Assembly: GCA_018857735.1 (NCBI GenBank)
Contig: JABMCL010002597.1
Span: 167,501-231,500 of the forward strand
DNA from: Alviniconcha marisindica
Lineage: Eukaryota; Mollusca; Gastropoda; Provannidae
Direction: 5' to 3'
DNA: 64,000 nt
A program made the position numbers and the translations under genes. Each line of letters begins with the position of its first letter. Position 1 is the stretch's first letter. Below the pieces are notes generated by a model that worked only from the letters and a program-made list of their open reading frames with translations, ran no database searches and was not told where the DNA came from. Of the stretch, positions 35,790 to 47,678 are shown piece after piece.

Positions 35790-36040
35790 AAAAATAATAA
35801 TAATAATAATATGAAAGAGAATGACTGCTGTTAAATGACTCTGATACTAAAAAATAAATCAATCTGAACGAGAATGACTGCTATTAAATGACTGATATTT
35901 AAAAAAAAGAAACCTCTGAAGCAGAATGACTGCTGTTAAATGACTGATACTAAAAAATAAATAAATCTGAAACAGAATGACTGCTATTAAATGACTGATA
36001 TTTAAAAAAACACAAAAAAACTCTGAAACAGAATGCATGC
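35790..36040 (+). repeat. ~60-bp repeat (CAGAATGACTGCTGTTAAAT)
   Basis: Four to five units carry GAATGACTGCTATTAAATGA and A-rich spacers. The CTGAAACAGAATGACTGC motif also flanks the family A inverted-repeat elements. Confidence 0.85.
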
Positions 36041-36171
36041 GTCTCGGATACTGTTGGTCTGGTGAGGTTTTCTGTCCAAGCGGTTGCTGCGCACACCTTC
36101 TCCCAAGCAGCCCTTTAGTTTTCTGGGCCAGCTAGCCGTAAATAGCGCCAGGCAGCTATTTAGCTCTGTCA

Positions 36172-36540
36172 TAGTTCAGGAGCTGTGTGAGAGTCGAGGT
36201 GGCCGTCCTGAGCTGTCCGTCCTAACGAGCCTTCTGGTTTCCGTGGACGTAAAGAATTATTGAACCGTGCTTCGGCATTGGTCACAACTTGTCCCTAATA
36301 TGTCAGCTGACATCTGAGGACATTAAGCATCACTTCATCATCATCATCCCCGCACACACATAGTTCAGGAGCTGTGTGAGAATCGAGGTGGCCGTCCTGG
36401 GCTGTCCGTCCTAACGAGTCTTCTGGTTTCCATGGACGTAAAGAATTATTGAACCGTGCTTCGGCATTGGTCACAATTTGTCCCTAATATGTCAGCTGAC
36501 ATCTGAGGACATTAAGCATCACTACCTACCTTACCTACCT
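36172..36540 (+). repeat. Dispersed repeat family D, tandem pair (~189 bp x2)
   Basis: Two nearly identical units start ATAGTTCAGGAGCTGTGTGA (36171 and 36360). Each contains GTCGAGGTGGCCGTCCTG-like sequence and TTCTGGTTTCCGTGGACGTA. They are followed by an (ACCT)n tract at 36523-36563. Confidence 0.9.
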
Positions 36541-36721
36541 ACCTACCTACCTACCTACCTACCTTTAGCTCTGTGCCAGCAGGAGTCTGACTCTGTTGCC
36601 TGTGGCAGTGCTTGCCGGCAGCTCAGTTGGTCAGAGTTGGGTCTTTGTTTTTGACTGAGTGGGCTTGTCGCTTTTGTTGGAGGGCGAGGGTTTGGTCCTT
36701 GGGGAGGAAGAGTCCATTTTC

Positions 36722-37155
36722 ACACATGCACGCGTGCATGCGTGTGTGTGTGTGTGTGTGTTCATGCTCACACACACACATGCACATGCACGCGCATACA
36801 CACACACATGCGCACGCACTCACGCACAATGCACACACACACACACATGCACACACACACATACACGTGCACATACACTCACACACATACCCACACACGC
36901 GCACACACACACACACACACATGCACATACACTCACACACACACACGCACACATACACTCACACACACACACAATGCACACATGCACATACACTCACAGT
37001 CACACACACACACACACACCACACCACGCATGCATGCACACACAAACATACACTCACGCATACAAACACACAAGCATGCATGCACACACCGCGTACGCAC
37101 ACACACAAACACACACACACACACACACACACAACACACACACACACACACACAA
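36722..37155 (+). repeat. (CA)n-rich array in intron 6
   Basis: A long, interrupted CA array with CATGCA and CTCACA variants. Confidence 0.97.
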
Positions 37156-37324
37156 ACAAGAGCAGAGACAAAGTGCTTATTTTAAAGCATTTGTCACTTA
37201 TTGCTTTAATTTTCCCAGCCAAGAGGTGAGAGGGTGGGTGGAGGGGTTGGGGTACAGGGTCAGTTCCACTGGTGGTGTGGAAGAGTGGTGGCCAAGACTG
37301 TCACGTGCCGGCCTGCCACCTGCA

Positions 37325-37580
37325 AGTCTGCTCAGTGAGTTCCATGCTACGATACACCGTTCCCATGCTACGATACACCGTTCCCCTTGCTTTCCTGTGG
37401 CGACAGAAAACGCGCATGTTTCAACAACGGGCGAGACTGTACAGCAAAGACAGACATTCTGTCAGTCTGCTCAGTGAGTTCTATGCATGCTACACCGTTC
37501 CCCTTGCTTTCCTGTGGCGACAGAAAACGCGCTTGTTTCAACAACGGGCGAGACAGTACAGCGAAGACTCCCAAGGTAAC
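37325..37580 (+). repeat. ~125-bp direct duplication in intron 6
   Basis: Two copies share TCTGCTCAGTGAGTTC, CACCGTTCCCCTTGCTTTCC and GGCGACAGAAAACGCGC...TTCAACAACGGGCGAGAC. Confidence 0.93.
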
Positions 37581-37749
37581 ACAGTCATTCCTCAGGCCTG
37601 CTAGGAAGGAGAGAAAAAAAGAGCGAAGGCAGATTTCAGTCATTTGTTGGCCAGATAACAGTTTCAGTGTTTATTGATTTTTTTATTGATTTTTTAAATA
37701 TTTTTTAAAAACCTTTTGTTGTTGTTGTTGTTTGTTTGTTTGTTTGTAG

Positions 37750-37877
37750 GTGGACATGGTTTTCGCCTCGTTCATCCGCAGCGCTGCCGGTGTGCGGGAG
37801 ATCCGAGGGATCTTGGGGGAGGCGGGGAAGAACATCAAAATTATCGCCAAGCTTGAGAACCACCAGGGCATCAAGAA
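37750..37877 (+). CDS. PK: Pyruvate kinase exon 7 (catalytic lysine)
   Basis: This exon encodes residues 261-302 plus two bases of codon 303. It contains [20 protein letters not shown] and [13 protein letters not shown]294 corresponds to catalytic K270 in human PKM, and E296 to the metal ligand E272. The acceptor is unusual: a GTT/GTTT simple repeat ends in GTAG. The donor is AA|GTGAGT, phase 2, joined to T of exon 8 to give Asn303. Confidence 0.96.
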
Positions 37878-38381
37878 GTGAGTGCTGTCCCATGGTCCTC
37901 TCAGCCGTTCGTCTCTGGGCCGCTTAGCTGCAGAATGCGCTGGGCGCGTGCGGGGTTTCAACCCTTTCAGCCCCGCGTCCGACTCAGAGTCGGGCACGGA
38001 AACAAGAGTCATCAGACTGGTTTTAGAAGTCGTAAAAAATGTTCACATCAACAAAAGAAGGGAGTTAAGTGCAACCCACACCCTTCAGCTATTCCCAGGT
38101 GCCACGTTCTTTCTGGGCAGATTTCGCTGAATCTCTTCGTATTTTACACGTTTTTCCGACATCGTGAGCCAGCGCTGAACCTACACACTCAGGGAGGTTG
38201 TGGCTGTGGTGTTTGTTGATGAGGATGGTGATTTTGATCCAGATGTTGCTGATTTTTTGTATTTTTATTTTTGGATCCAATTCAAGGCGCAAGTGTGCAA
38301 AACCAGTTAGCTAGATAGCGTGGAAATGACAGGCAGGTTTTAGACTCTCTTTGATGCTGAACTCGCATATGCGTGTTTCAG

Positions 38382-38532
38382 TTTCGACGAGATCCTGGAA
38401 GAGGTGGACGGCGTGATGGTGGCGCGTGGTGACATGGGGATTGAGATTGCCCCGGAAAAGGTGTTCCTGGCGCAGAAAATGATGATTGGCAAGTGTAACC
38501 GTGCCGGCAAACCAGTCATCTGCGCCACCCAG
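38382..38532 (+). CDS. PK: Pyruvate kinase exon 8 (ARGDMGIE block)
   Basis: This exon encodes residues 304-353. It contains [19 protein letters not shown] (D320, metal ligand), [19 protein letters not shown] and KPVICATQ (T352, human T328). The acceptor is CGTGTTTCAG and the donor is CAG|GTACTG, phase 0. The 151-nt length equals the remembered vertebrate exon. Confidence 0.97.
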
Positions 38533-38589
38533 GTACTGCGATTTAAATTGTAGTTTTTTTACTGTGCTTAATTTTTCTTATTTTTTATA

Positions 38590-39125
38590 GCATGTGTGTA
38601 CACAAGCACGCGTACATGTAAATACACGCACACACTCACACACTTACACTTACATTCATGCACAGACGCACACATTCATGCACACATGTGCACACTAGCA
38701 CACCCATATAGATGTATCTAGACGCATGCACTCACACAAACACACACACACACCACACACACACACACACACACCACACACATCTCACACTCACATAGTA
38801 CATGCACACACATACAAATACACTGCATGAACACACACACACCCAAACACATATGCAAATACACTATACATGAAAACACACACACACACACAAATACACT
38901 ATGCATGAAAACACACATACATGCACGTGCACACACATGCGCACACACATGCGCACACACACACACATGCACCCACACACACATGCACACACACACACAC
39001 ACACACACACGCGCAAATACACTATACATGAAAACACACACATGTACACACATATCCGCACACACACATACACACACACACACACACACACAAGTAAACT
39101 CCACACACCTCCACACACACCCCCA
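38590..39125 (+). repeat. (CA)n-rich array in intron 8
   Basis: CA-rich DNA with a repeated AAATACACTATACATGAAAA motif occupies most of intron 8. Confidence 0.97.
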
Positions 39126-39209
39126 CACATTCCACTACTTGTGACTTGGGAAGTACCAGCAAACACGGTCCATCTCAATGGCCATCCTACTCCTTGCCCT
39201 TGCCCCCAG

Positions 39210-39362
39210 ATGCTGGAGAGCATGACGAAGAAGCCCAGAGCCACCCGCGCCGAGTCCAGCGACGTGGCCAACGCTGTGCTGGACGGCGCCGACTGCGTCA
39301 TGTTGTCTGGGGAGACGGCCAAGGGGAGCTATCCTCTGGAGGCTGTGCGCACCATGCACCAC
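39210..39362 (+). CDS. PK: Pyruvate kinase exon 9 (MLSGETAKG block)
   Basis: This exon encodes residues 354-404. It contains [20 protein letters not shown] and the near-invariant [19 protein letters not shown]. The acceptor is TTGCCCCCAG and the donor is CAC|GTACGT, phase 0-0. The 153-nt length equals the vertebrate exon. It is flanked by long CA-rich (upstream) and TG-rich (downstream) arrays. Confidence 0.97.
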
Positions 39363-39394
39363 GTACGTTGGAAGGGGACGATGGGAAAGTTCTC

Positions 39395-39885
39395 TTTGTG
39401 TGTGGGTGTGTCTGTGTCTCATTGTGTCTTTGCCGTTTTACGCATGTGTGTGTGTGTGTGTATTTCTCTGTGTGTATGCATGTGTGTGTGTGTCTATATG
39501 TGTCTTTGCATTTTTATGCAGGTGTGTGTGTGTATTTCTCTGTGTGTATGCATGTGTGTGTGTTTGTGTGTATATGTGTCTTTGCAGTTTTATGCATGTG
39601 TGTCTGTGTATTCTCTGTGTGTATGCATGTGTGTGTGTGTGAGTGTGTGTGTGTCTTTGCATTTTTATGCAGGTGTGTGTGTATCTCTCAGTGTGTATGT
39701 GTGTCTCTAAATGTGTATGTGTGTGTCGTTCTGTGTGTGTGTGTGTGTTTGTGTGAGCATATGTGTGTGTGTGTGTGTGTGAGCGTAAGTGTGTGTGTGT
39801 GTGTGTGTGTGTGTGAGCATAAGTTTGTGTGGGTGTGGGTGAGTGTATGTATACGCATGCATGTGTGTGTGTGTCTGCGTCTGTG
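39395..39885 (+). repeat. (TG)n-rich array in intron 9
   Basis: TG-rich DNA with repeated TTTGCATTTTTATGCAGGTG and GTATTTCTCTGTGTGTATGC units. Opposite strand bias to the CA array of intron 8. Confidence 0.97.
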
Positions 39886-39991
39886 TTGTTGTTGCTCTTG
39901 TATATCTGTCCTTTTTTCTCTGCCATCCGCCTCCTCCCTCCCCACAATCTCCTCTTCACCACTGACTTATTGCTTCTCCCGTCACCTGCAG

Positions 39992-40158
39992 ATATGCCGA
40001 GAGGCTGAGTCGGCCATCTTCCACAACCAGCAGTTTGAAGAGCTGCGGAGGGAGACACCGGTGTACACCGACCCCACCCACACCATCGCCATCGCCGCCG
40101 TGGAAGCCTCCTTCACCTGCATGGCCGCCGCCATCATCGTCATCACCACGTCGGGAAG
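39992..40158 (+). CDS. PK: Pyruvate kinase exon 10 (equivalent of M1/M2 exon)
   Basis: This exon encodes residues 405-459 plus two bases of R460. It runs from [20 protein letters not shown] to IIVITTSGR. It is 167 nt, phase 0 to 2, matching in size and place the mutually exclusive exons 9 and 10 of vertebrate PKM. It carries inter-subunit contacts and the start of the effector phosphate loop (TTSGRS). At the position of human M2 Lys433 it has Thr457. The acceptor is GTCACCTGCAG and the donor is AG|GTCAGT. I saw no second copy of this exon in the flanking introns. Confidence 0.97.
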
Positions 40159-40329
40159 GTCAGTCCGTCCCCAGCGATCGCACTGGCCATATTTCACACT
40201 GGTGTGATGTCCGCGCATGCACACTCGCTCATGCATGCATGCACACACACTCAAACACTACTCTGTGCTTTGGGGGTAGGGGGAGGGGGGGGGGGGGGCT
40301 CGTTGATGTTGCACGTCCACAGTGTGGTG

Positions 40330-40850
40330 TTTCACCATAACTCTGTATATAGTAGGCCGCAGTGGTTCAGCGTCTGTTTGTGGCTTTGTGCAAGTCCATT
40401 GATGATATTGCCCATTCACAGTGTGATGTGGCGTTTCAGCTGAACTCTGCATATGGTAGGCTGCATAGGTTAGATCTCAGTGTTTTGGGCTGTGTGCGAG
40501 CTCACTGATACTGATGTCGCCCATTCACAGTGGATATAGCAGGCTGCGTAGGTTAGATTTCTGTGTTTTTGGCTGAGTGCGAGCTCGCTGATACTGATGT
40601 CGCCCATTCACCTGAACTCTGCATATAGCAGGCTGCGTAGGTTAGATCTCTGTGTTTTGGGCTGTGTGCGAGCTCGCTGATACTGATGTCGCCCATTCAC
40701 AGTGCGTATGGCAGGCTGCGTAGGTTAGATCTCTGTGTTTTGGGCTGTGTGCGAGCTCACTGATACTGATGTCGCCCATTCACCTGAACTCTGCATATGG
40801 CAGGCTGCGTAGGTGAGATCTCTGTGTTTTGGGCTGAGTGCGAGCTTGCT
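40330..40850 (+). repeat. ~100-125-bp tandem repeat in intron 10
   Basis: Five or six diverged units carry GCAGGCTGCGTAGGTTAGAT and CTGATACTGATGTCGCCCAT. The array ends about 30 bp before exon 11. Confidence 0.93.
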
Positions 40851-40881
40851 GATGCCCTCCGTTTGTGGTTGGTTCTGTCAG

Positions 40882-41000
40882 GTCAGCCCACCTGGTGGCG
40901 GCCTACCGCCCGCGCTGCCCCATCCTGGCCATCACCAGGAACGCCCAGACTGCTCGCCAGTGCCACCTCTACCGCGGCGTCTTCCCCGTCCACTACGTCG
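40882..41000 (+). CDS. PK: Pyruvate kinase exon 11
   Basis: This exon encodes the rest of R460, residues 461-499 and one base of codon 500. It contains [20 protein letters not shown] and [17 protein letters not shown], the C-domain core of PK. The acceptor is GGTTCTGTCAG and the donor is G|GTAAGG, phase 1. In remembered vertebrate PK genes this sequence and the next exon are continuous, so the 16.6-kb intron that follows splits the ancestral last exon. Confidence 0.97.
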
Positions 41001-41029
41001 GTAAGGCTGCTTCCTCTTCGCCTTCCTCT

Positions 41030-42290
41030 TTTGCCGCCTTGTCTTGCGGTGCCTGAGAATTGATGTCTGAATTCTTGTGTATATGATTTCGACAGTCTAG
41101 AAGGTTCTGACGTCCATTCTTTCGCCCTCTTGTCTTCTTGTGGTGCCTGAGAATTGATGTCTGAATTCTTGTGTGTGATGTCAACACGCTGGAAGGTTCT
41201 GACGTCCATTCTTTCGCCCTCTTGTCTTCTTGTGGTGCCTGAGAATTGATGTCTGAATTCTTGTGTGTGATGTCAACACGCTGGAAGGTTCTGACGTCCA
41301 TTCTTTCGCCCTCTTGTCTTCTTGTGGTGCCTGAGAATTGATGTCTGAATTCTTGTGTGTGATGTCAACACGCTGGAAGGTTCTGACGTCCATTCTTTCG
41401 CCCTCTTGTCTTCTTGTGGTGCCTGAGAATTGATGTCTGAATTCTTGTGTGTGATGTCAACACACTGGAAGGTTCTGATGTCCATTCTTTCGCCCTCTTG
41501 TCTTCTTGTGGTGCCTGAGAATTGATGTCTGAATTCTTGTGTGTGATGTCAACACGCTGGAAGGTTCTGACGTCCATTCTTTCGCCCTCTTGTCTTCTTG
41601 TGGTGCCTGAGAATTGATGTCTGAATTCTTGTGTGTGATGTCAACACACTGGAAGGTTCTGGTGTCCATTCTTTCGCCCTCTTGTCTTCTTGTGGTGCCT
41701 GAGAATTGATGTCTGAATTCTTGTGTGTGATGTCAACACACTGGAAGGTTCTGATGTCCATTCTTTCGTCCTCTTGTCTTCTTGTGGTGCCTGAGACTTG
41801 TCTTCTTGCACGTATGATGTCAGCACACAAGGCTCTTATTTCATCCTTTTTAATTTGATGCATGTGATGGGAACATGCAAGAAAGCTGCGATGTCCATCC
41901 TTTTGTGTGTATGGTGTGAGCATGCAAGCAGCTTTTGATGTCCAAGCCTTTGCCGTTTTTGTATTGTGGCTGGGAATTGGTGTTGTTTTGTGTGCATGAT
42001 GTCAACACACAGGAAGGCTCTGAGATCCGTTCCTCTGCTGTCTTGTCTTGTACTTGGAGTGCCTGAGAATTGATGTCCTCATGTGTGTACAGTGTCAACA
42101 GATAGGATGCTTGTCTTGTCGTGCCTGAGAATTGATGCCGTCTTGTGCATGTGATATCAACATGCAGGAAGACTCTAACATCCATTTCTGTGCCGTCTTG
42201 TCGTATAGTGCCTGAGAATTGATGTCCTCATGTGTGTACTTTGTCAACAGACAGGAAGCTTCCGACATCCGTTCCTTTGTTGATGATGTA
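41030..42290 (+). repeat. 92-bp minisatellite in intron 11
   Basis: About eight near-perfect 92-bp units (41049-41800) share GTGCCTGAGAATTGATGTCT and TTCTGACGTCCATTCTTTCG. They are followed by older diverged units to 42290. The array starts about 40 bp after exon 11. Confidence 0.97.
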
Positions 42291-42477
42291 TGTCAGCAAC
42301 TGTGTTAGACTTTTCGAAAAGCCAGATTAAAAGCTGTCTTGACTGGAATTGGAAAGTGCTTGAAACCCGAGAAGGTCTGATTGTGGTTTGTGCTCGTGAT
42401 TTTGTGGAAGAGTTGCTGTTCTTGTTTGCCTAGGATTTCTGAAACCCAGTGACTGATTAATTCTGTTGGAAATGGAG

Positions 42478-42600
42478 TGATAATAATAATAACTTTTGTG
42501 TAGCGCTATTCTCTGGCGTACACAAACTCACGGCACTTTACAACATTCTCCAACGCTGGAAATGAGCTTCCGTAGGGGTTAGCCAGTCCACGAATTGACA
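42478..42600. mobile_element. Possible SINE 3' fragment
   Basis: (TAA)n followed by TGTAGCGCTATTCTCTGG and CACGGCACTTTACAA resembles 3' ends of tRNA-derived SINEs. A related stretch, AAGCGCTGTACCTCATGAAC, lies at about 49710. Assignment is by appearance only. Confidence 0.35.
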
Positions 42601-43130
42601 AATGATCAAATCAGTGTTACTTGTTTTCTTGTCAGTCGTGTGTTTATCTGGTGGGATTTCTTTTTCTGTCTCTGTGCCTATTGGATAGGTTGTTCATTCA
42701 TTTTTATTTTCTCTCTCACTCTCTTGCTTTTATCATGTTCTTTTTTCTTTCTTTTTTTCTCTCTTCTTTATAAGTTACATCATGTTCTTTGCGTAGTCTG
42801 TTTTCTTTCTGTGGTGGGGAGCACAGTTCAGCAATATACTTGCACAACTCTTTTTAGTTGTGTTGAATATTCGCTCTGGCTGGCCCGCTTACCCATCATG
42901 GTTTGTGTCAGAGTTCAGACAAGAGAGGAATCCCTATCACCATTGTACATTATGGGAAAAACACCACAGGGGACAGCTCAAAATGGTGCGATTTCATTGT
43001 ATTCCATGCAGGAAAAGAACCCTTTTCGCAAATTTCACATTAAAGGAAAAAGTCCCACAGGTGCAGTATAAAAAAGAAAGGAAAAAAGACAACAGTGACA
43101 AAACATGAAAGGACAAAAGTTTGGAGTGCG
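42600..43130. other. Intron 11 sequence without recognised features
   Basis: Pyrimidine-rich stretches and a 158-codon open frame (42595-43071) with no recognisable domain. Considered non-coding. Confidence 0.5.
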
Positions 43131-43460
43131 TCCAGTCATTGTGCTTTAAAATTTAATGCAGTTTCGGATTCTCAACGAGCTTGTAGGGCAACGCAAAATG
43201 ACAAAGTTTGCAAAGCATCCAGTCTGATGACACTGTTCTTTTAAATTTAATGGAGTTTCGGGTTCTCACTGACCATGTATCAGTATGGCAACGCAAAATG
43301 ACAAAGTTTGCAAAGCATCCAGTCTGATGACATTGTTCTTTTAAATTTAATGGAGTTTCGGGTTCTCACTGACCATGTATCAGTATGGCAACGCAAAATG
43401 ACAAAGTTTGCAATGCATCCAGTCTGATGACATTGTTCTTTTAAATTTAATGCAATTTCT
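43130..43460 (+). repeat. 100-bp tandem repeat (x3)
   Basis: Units start TTAAATTTAATGGAGTTTCG at 43241 and 43341, with flanking partial units. They carry GGCAACGCAAAATGACAAAG. Confidence 0.95.
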
Positions 43461-43729
43461 GGTTCTCAAGAACCTGTCTGGCACATTAATTCACTTTTGC
43501 ACAATGGTGTTACAAACTGGGCTGCATGCAGTCTCTGTGCTTGATATCATCACCTTCCTCGGTTAAAACATTAATAAACGCCGTAGACGTTAATGCACTG
43601 AAAATACAGAAGATGTGTGCAGAAATTGTTGAACGAACGGACCCATCCAACAGACGTTTTGGGGGACGTTCGCATGCTTTGCAGCACAGAATGTGTCATA
43701 AGTACAGACTGTATGTTTTACAAGCTGAG

Positions 43730-45890
43730 GCGGCTCCTTTGAGGTCTTGCAGAATTTTGGTCTGCATTGGTACAGACTAGGTTACCAGATTCTGTGAGGT
43801 CGTGCAGAAGTTACAGTCTGCATAAGTACAGACTGTAGGTTAGGTTACAGGCTGAATTAGCTACATCTTGGAAGTCTAAACAGAAGTTACAGGCTGCATA
43901 AGTACAGACTAGGTTACAAACTGTAGCTACATCTTAGAGATCATGCAGAAGTTACAGTCTGCATAAGTACAGACTAGTTTACTAGCTGAAGCAATGTCTT
44001 GTAGGTCTTGCAGAAGTTACAGTCTGCATAAGTGCAGACTGTAGGTTAGGTTACAAGCTGAATTAGCTACATCTTGGAGGTCTAAACGGAAGTTGCAGGC
44101 TGCATAAGTACAGACTAGTTTACAAGCTGAAGCTACATCTTTGAGATCATGCAGAAGTTACAGTCTACATAAGTACAGACTAGCTTACTAGCTGAAGCTA
44201 TGTCTTGTAGGTCTTGCAGAAGTTACAGTCTGCATAAGTACAGATTATAGGTTACAAGCTGAAGCTACATCTTTGAGGTCTTGCAGAAGTTACAGTCTGC
44301 ATGAGTATAGATTATAGGTTACAAACTGTAGCTACATCTTTGAGGCCTTGCAGAATTTACAGTCTGCATAAGTGCAGACTGTAGGTTAGGTTACAAGCTG
44401 AATTAGCTACATCTTGGAGGTCTGAACAGAAGTTACAGGCTGCATAAGTACAGATTAGGTTACAAACCGAAGCTACATCTTAGAGATCATGCAGAATTTA
44501 CAGTCTGCATACGTACAGACTAGCTTACTAGCTGAAGCAATGTCTTGTAGGTCTTGCAGAAGTTACAGTCTGCATAAGTACAGATTATAGGTTGCAAGCT
44601 GAAGCTACATCTTTGAGGTCTTGCAAAAGTTACAGACTGTAGGTTAGGTTACAAGCTGAAGTTACATCTTGGAGGTCGTGCAGAAGTTACAGTCTGCATA
44701 AGTACAGATTATAGGTTACAAGCTGAAGCTACATCTTTGAGGTCTTGCAGAAGTTACAGACTGTAGGTTAGGTTACAAGCTGAAGCTACATCTTGGAGGT
44801 CGTGCAGAAGTTACAGTCTGCATAAGTACAGATTATAGGTTACAAGCTGAAGCTACATCTTTGAGGTCTTGCAGAAGTTACAGTCTGCATAAGTACAGAT
44901 TATAGGTTACAAGCTGAAGGTACATCTTTGAGATTGTACAGAAGTTAGTCTGTATGAGTACAGATTATACGTTACAAACTGAAGCTACATCTTTGAGGCC
45001 CTGCAGAATTTACAGTCTGCACTTATGCAGACTGTAGGTTAGGTTACAAGCTGAATTAGCTACATCTTGGAGGTCTGAACAGAAGTTACAGGCTGCATAA
45101 GTACAGATTAGGTTACAAACCGAAGCTACATCTTAGAGATCATGCAGAATTTACAGTCTGCATACGTACAGACTAGCTTACTAGCTGAAGCTATGTCTTG
45201 TAGGTCTTGCAGAATTTACAAGTCTGCATAAGTACAGACTAGTTTACAAACTGAAGCTACATCTTTGAGGTATTGCAGAAGTTACAGACTGTAGGTTAGG
45301 TTACAAGCTGAAGCTACATCTTTGAGGTCATGCAGAAGTTAAGTCTGCATAAGTACAGATTATAGGTTACAAACCGAAGCTACATCTTAGAGATCATGCA
45401 GAATTTACAGTCTGCATACGTACAGACTAGCTTACTAGCTGAAGCTATGTCTTGTAGGTCTTGCAGAATTTACAGTCTGCTTAAGTACAGACTAGTTTAC
45501 AAACTGAAGCTACATCTTTGAGGTCTTGCAGAACTTACAGACTGTAGGTTAGGTTACAAGCTAAAGCTACATCTTTGAGGTCGTGCAGAAGTTACAGTCT
45601 GCATGAGTATAGATTATAGGTTACAAACTGAAGCTACATCTTTGAGGTCGTGCAGAAGTTACAGTCTGCATAAGTACAGATTATAGGTTACAAACTGAAG
45701 CTACATCTTTGAGGTCGTGCAGAAGTTACAGTCTGCATAAGTACAGATTATAGGTTACAAACTGAAGCTACATCTTTGAGGTCTTGCACAATTTACAGAC
45801 TGTAGGTTAGGTTACAAGCTGAAGCTACTTTTTTGTTTTGTTTTTTGAGGTCATGCAGAAGTTACAGTCTGCATAAGGACAGACTAGATT
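43730..45890 (+). repeat. 67-bp satellite-like array in intron 11
   Basis: More than 30 units of about 67 bp share GCAGAAGTTACAGTCTGCAT and AGCTGAAGCTACATCTTTGA. Sub-families recur in longer blocks (for example 44340-44540 and 44995-45190), so a higher-order pattern is present. Confidence 0.97.
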
Positions 45891-45894
45891 ACAA

Positions 45895-46070
45895 AATTTG
45901 GCGTTTGAGTGTTTGGTGTTTGAGTCATACACTTGGTGTTTGGGTCATACAGTTGGTGTTTGGGTCAAGCATTTAGTGTTTGACTCTTTGAGTCGTACAC
46001 TTGGTGTTTGGGTCAAACTTGTGGTCTTTGGGTCAAACACTTGGTGTTTGGGTCAAACATTTGATATTTT
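45895..46070 (+). repeat. Short repeat (CACTTGGTGTTTGGGTCA)
   Basis: About seven units of 20-25 bp containing TTGGTGTTTGGGTCAAAC. Confidence 0.93.
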
Positions 46071-46074
46071 ACAC

Positions 46075-47125
46075 ACACATCTAGCTGGGCCACCAATTCC
46101 GGCAGGTATCATTATGCCCAATTTTAGCGGTAAGCATTTTGGCTTTTCTGTTCCAAAATCAGTATATTATTAAAGAAAGTGCAATATAAATGTTTTAAAA
46201 TAAGCAGAAGAAAAATAATAATTGGGTCACTCAGAACCAAGCGTAAAATTGCTGGGGCACCATTGGCTCAGCAAGTTTGAATCCTTGGAACTGTCAAGGA
46301 GTATATATATATATATATATATATAAGACTGGTGAGAGATTATTTAGGATGTCTTTGTGCTGTCTGTCACAGTGTTTTGTGGTATTTTGGATGCAGTAGA
46401 AGTTCAAGAAGCAAGCAGCATGCTTTCTTTTTCTCGATGTATATTATATATACAGGTTTACGGCTAAAATGTGCCGTTTGATTGGATGGTACTGACGGTG
46501 TGTGGTTTTCTCGTGCAGTAAGTTTCACTGGCTCACATGGGGAAAAAAGAAGAAGGAAAAAAAGAAAGGTCTATGTAGTGATCAGCACAGGTGTAGTCAT
46601 AAGTTTGTCAATCTGGCCAGAAATTCTGTTGGACAGTGTAAGTATAAATCAGACACCACTTACATTACATACGGCGTGATGATGGGAGCTGCTCGCCTGT
46701 CCACATCATTATTTTTCACTGTGACCTTGGCCTTGTGTCAAGGTCAGAGCATTCGGCGTCCACAGGTTACGGGTGGACGGGTTGCGCTGCCTAGCAAGTA
46801 AGCAAGTGTGATAGAGTTCAGAGTCTGTAGGATTGTGCAGTGCGAGATGACAAGACTGAGCATGCGACATTCTTTAAAAAAAACAAAAAACTTTTGCATG
46901 TATTCAGCAGAGGTCTTCGTGACATATTTCCTGCCCCAGTGGAAATTTAAATGTTGGCTTTTTCTCTGAACACTGTTTGAATTAGATTGTGAAACTCCTG
47001 TAACTGTGAACTCTTGTTGACCGTTGCAAACCCATACCAGTTTCATTGATCTTGACCGTAAACAGAAAGTTTCTCTGATGGTATCACTATCAAAACAAAT
47101 AAAAGATTTAAAAAATAAAATAAAT
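46075..47125. other. Intron 11 sequence without recognised features
   Basis: Contains a (TA)n tract at about 46302-46325. No gene or RNA was recognised. Confidence 0.5.
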
Positions 47126-47215
47126 TATAAAATGCTCTTTATTATGACAAAACACAACATGCAAATGTCCGGGGTAAGCCCGTTTATCAAGCTTGAAAAC
47201 AACAATTAAACAGTG
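47125..47215 (+). mobile_element. MITE family A, solo terminus
   Basis: ATGACAAAACACAACATGCA and GGGGTAAGCCCGTTTATCAA match the left arm of the elements at 21.8 and 47.7 kb. The right arm is missing. Confidence 0.7.
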
Positions 47216-47678
47216 AAAAACAATGAAAAATGAGACGGAGAGCTAAAATGCCACTCATCTCAGTTACTGCCTGATGACAGCTGTTCTTGTCGGATGAATA
47301 AGCCTTTACAGTTCCTACAGTGACGTATAGCTCTTCAAGCGCAGAATGTTCTCGAAAGCGTAAAAAAAACATTCAAAATTGATGTGTGCAGAAGCACATG
47401 TCAGTTGTGAGATTTGAACCTCAATCTGTGGGCAGTGATTTGAGCATTCACATAACAAGTATTTGAAACAGCGTCAGCAGTTCACTGAATGCGAGTCAAA
47501 ATGAACAAAACGGTTAATTTTTACCCTGAGCCGTAAGCCCCGCCTCTTCCCTCGCAAGCTTTGATCTGCCACCAGGTGGTGCTGCGTTGACTGGGTTCAG
47601 TGCGAGATGATCCGAGTCTGATTCAGCATTCAGGAGTTCATTGCAATTTGCCTCGTTTGATACGACAGCAAGAGCCAG

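Noticed and set aside
36600..37480. Long frames rich in His/Thr or Cys/Val (also 17.8-18.4, 31.3-33.1, 38.7-40.2 and 49.7-50.3 kb)
   Set aside because: These are translations of CA/TG microsatellites with no homology or splice support. Where they overlap PK exons (39.2-40.2 kb) only the exon part is real.
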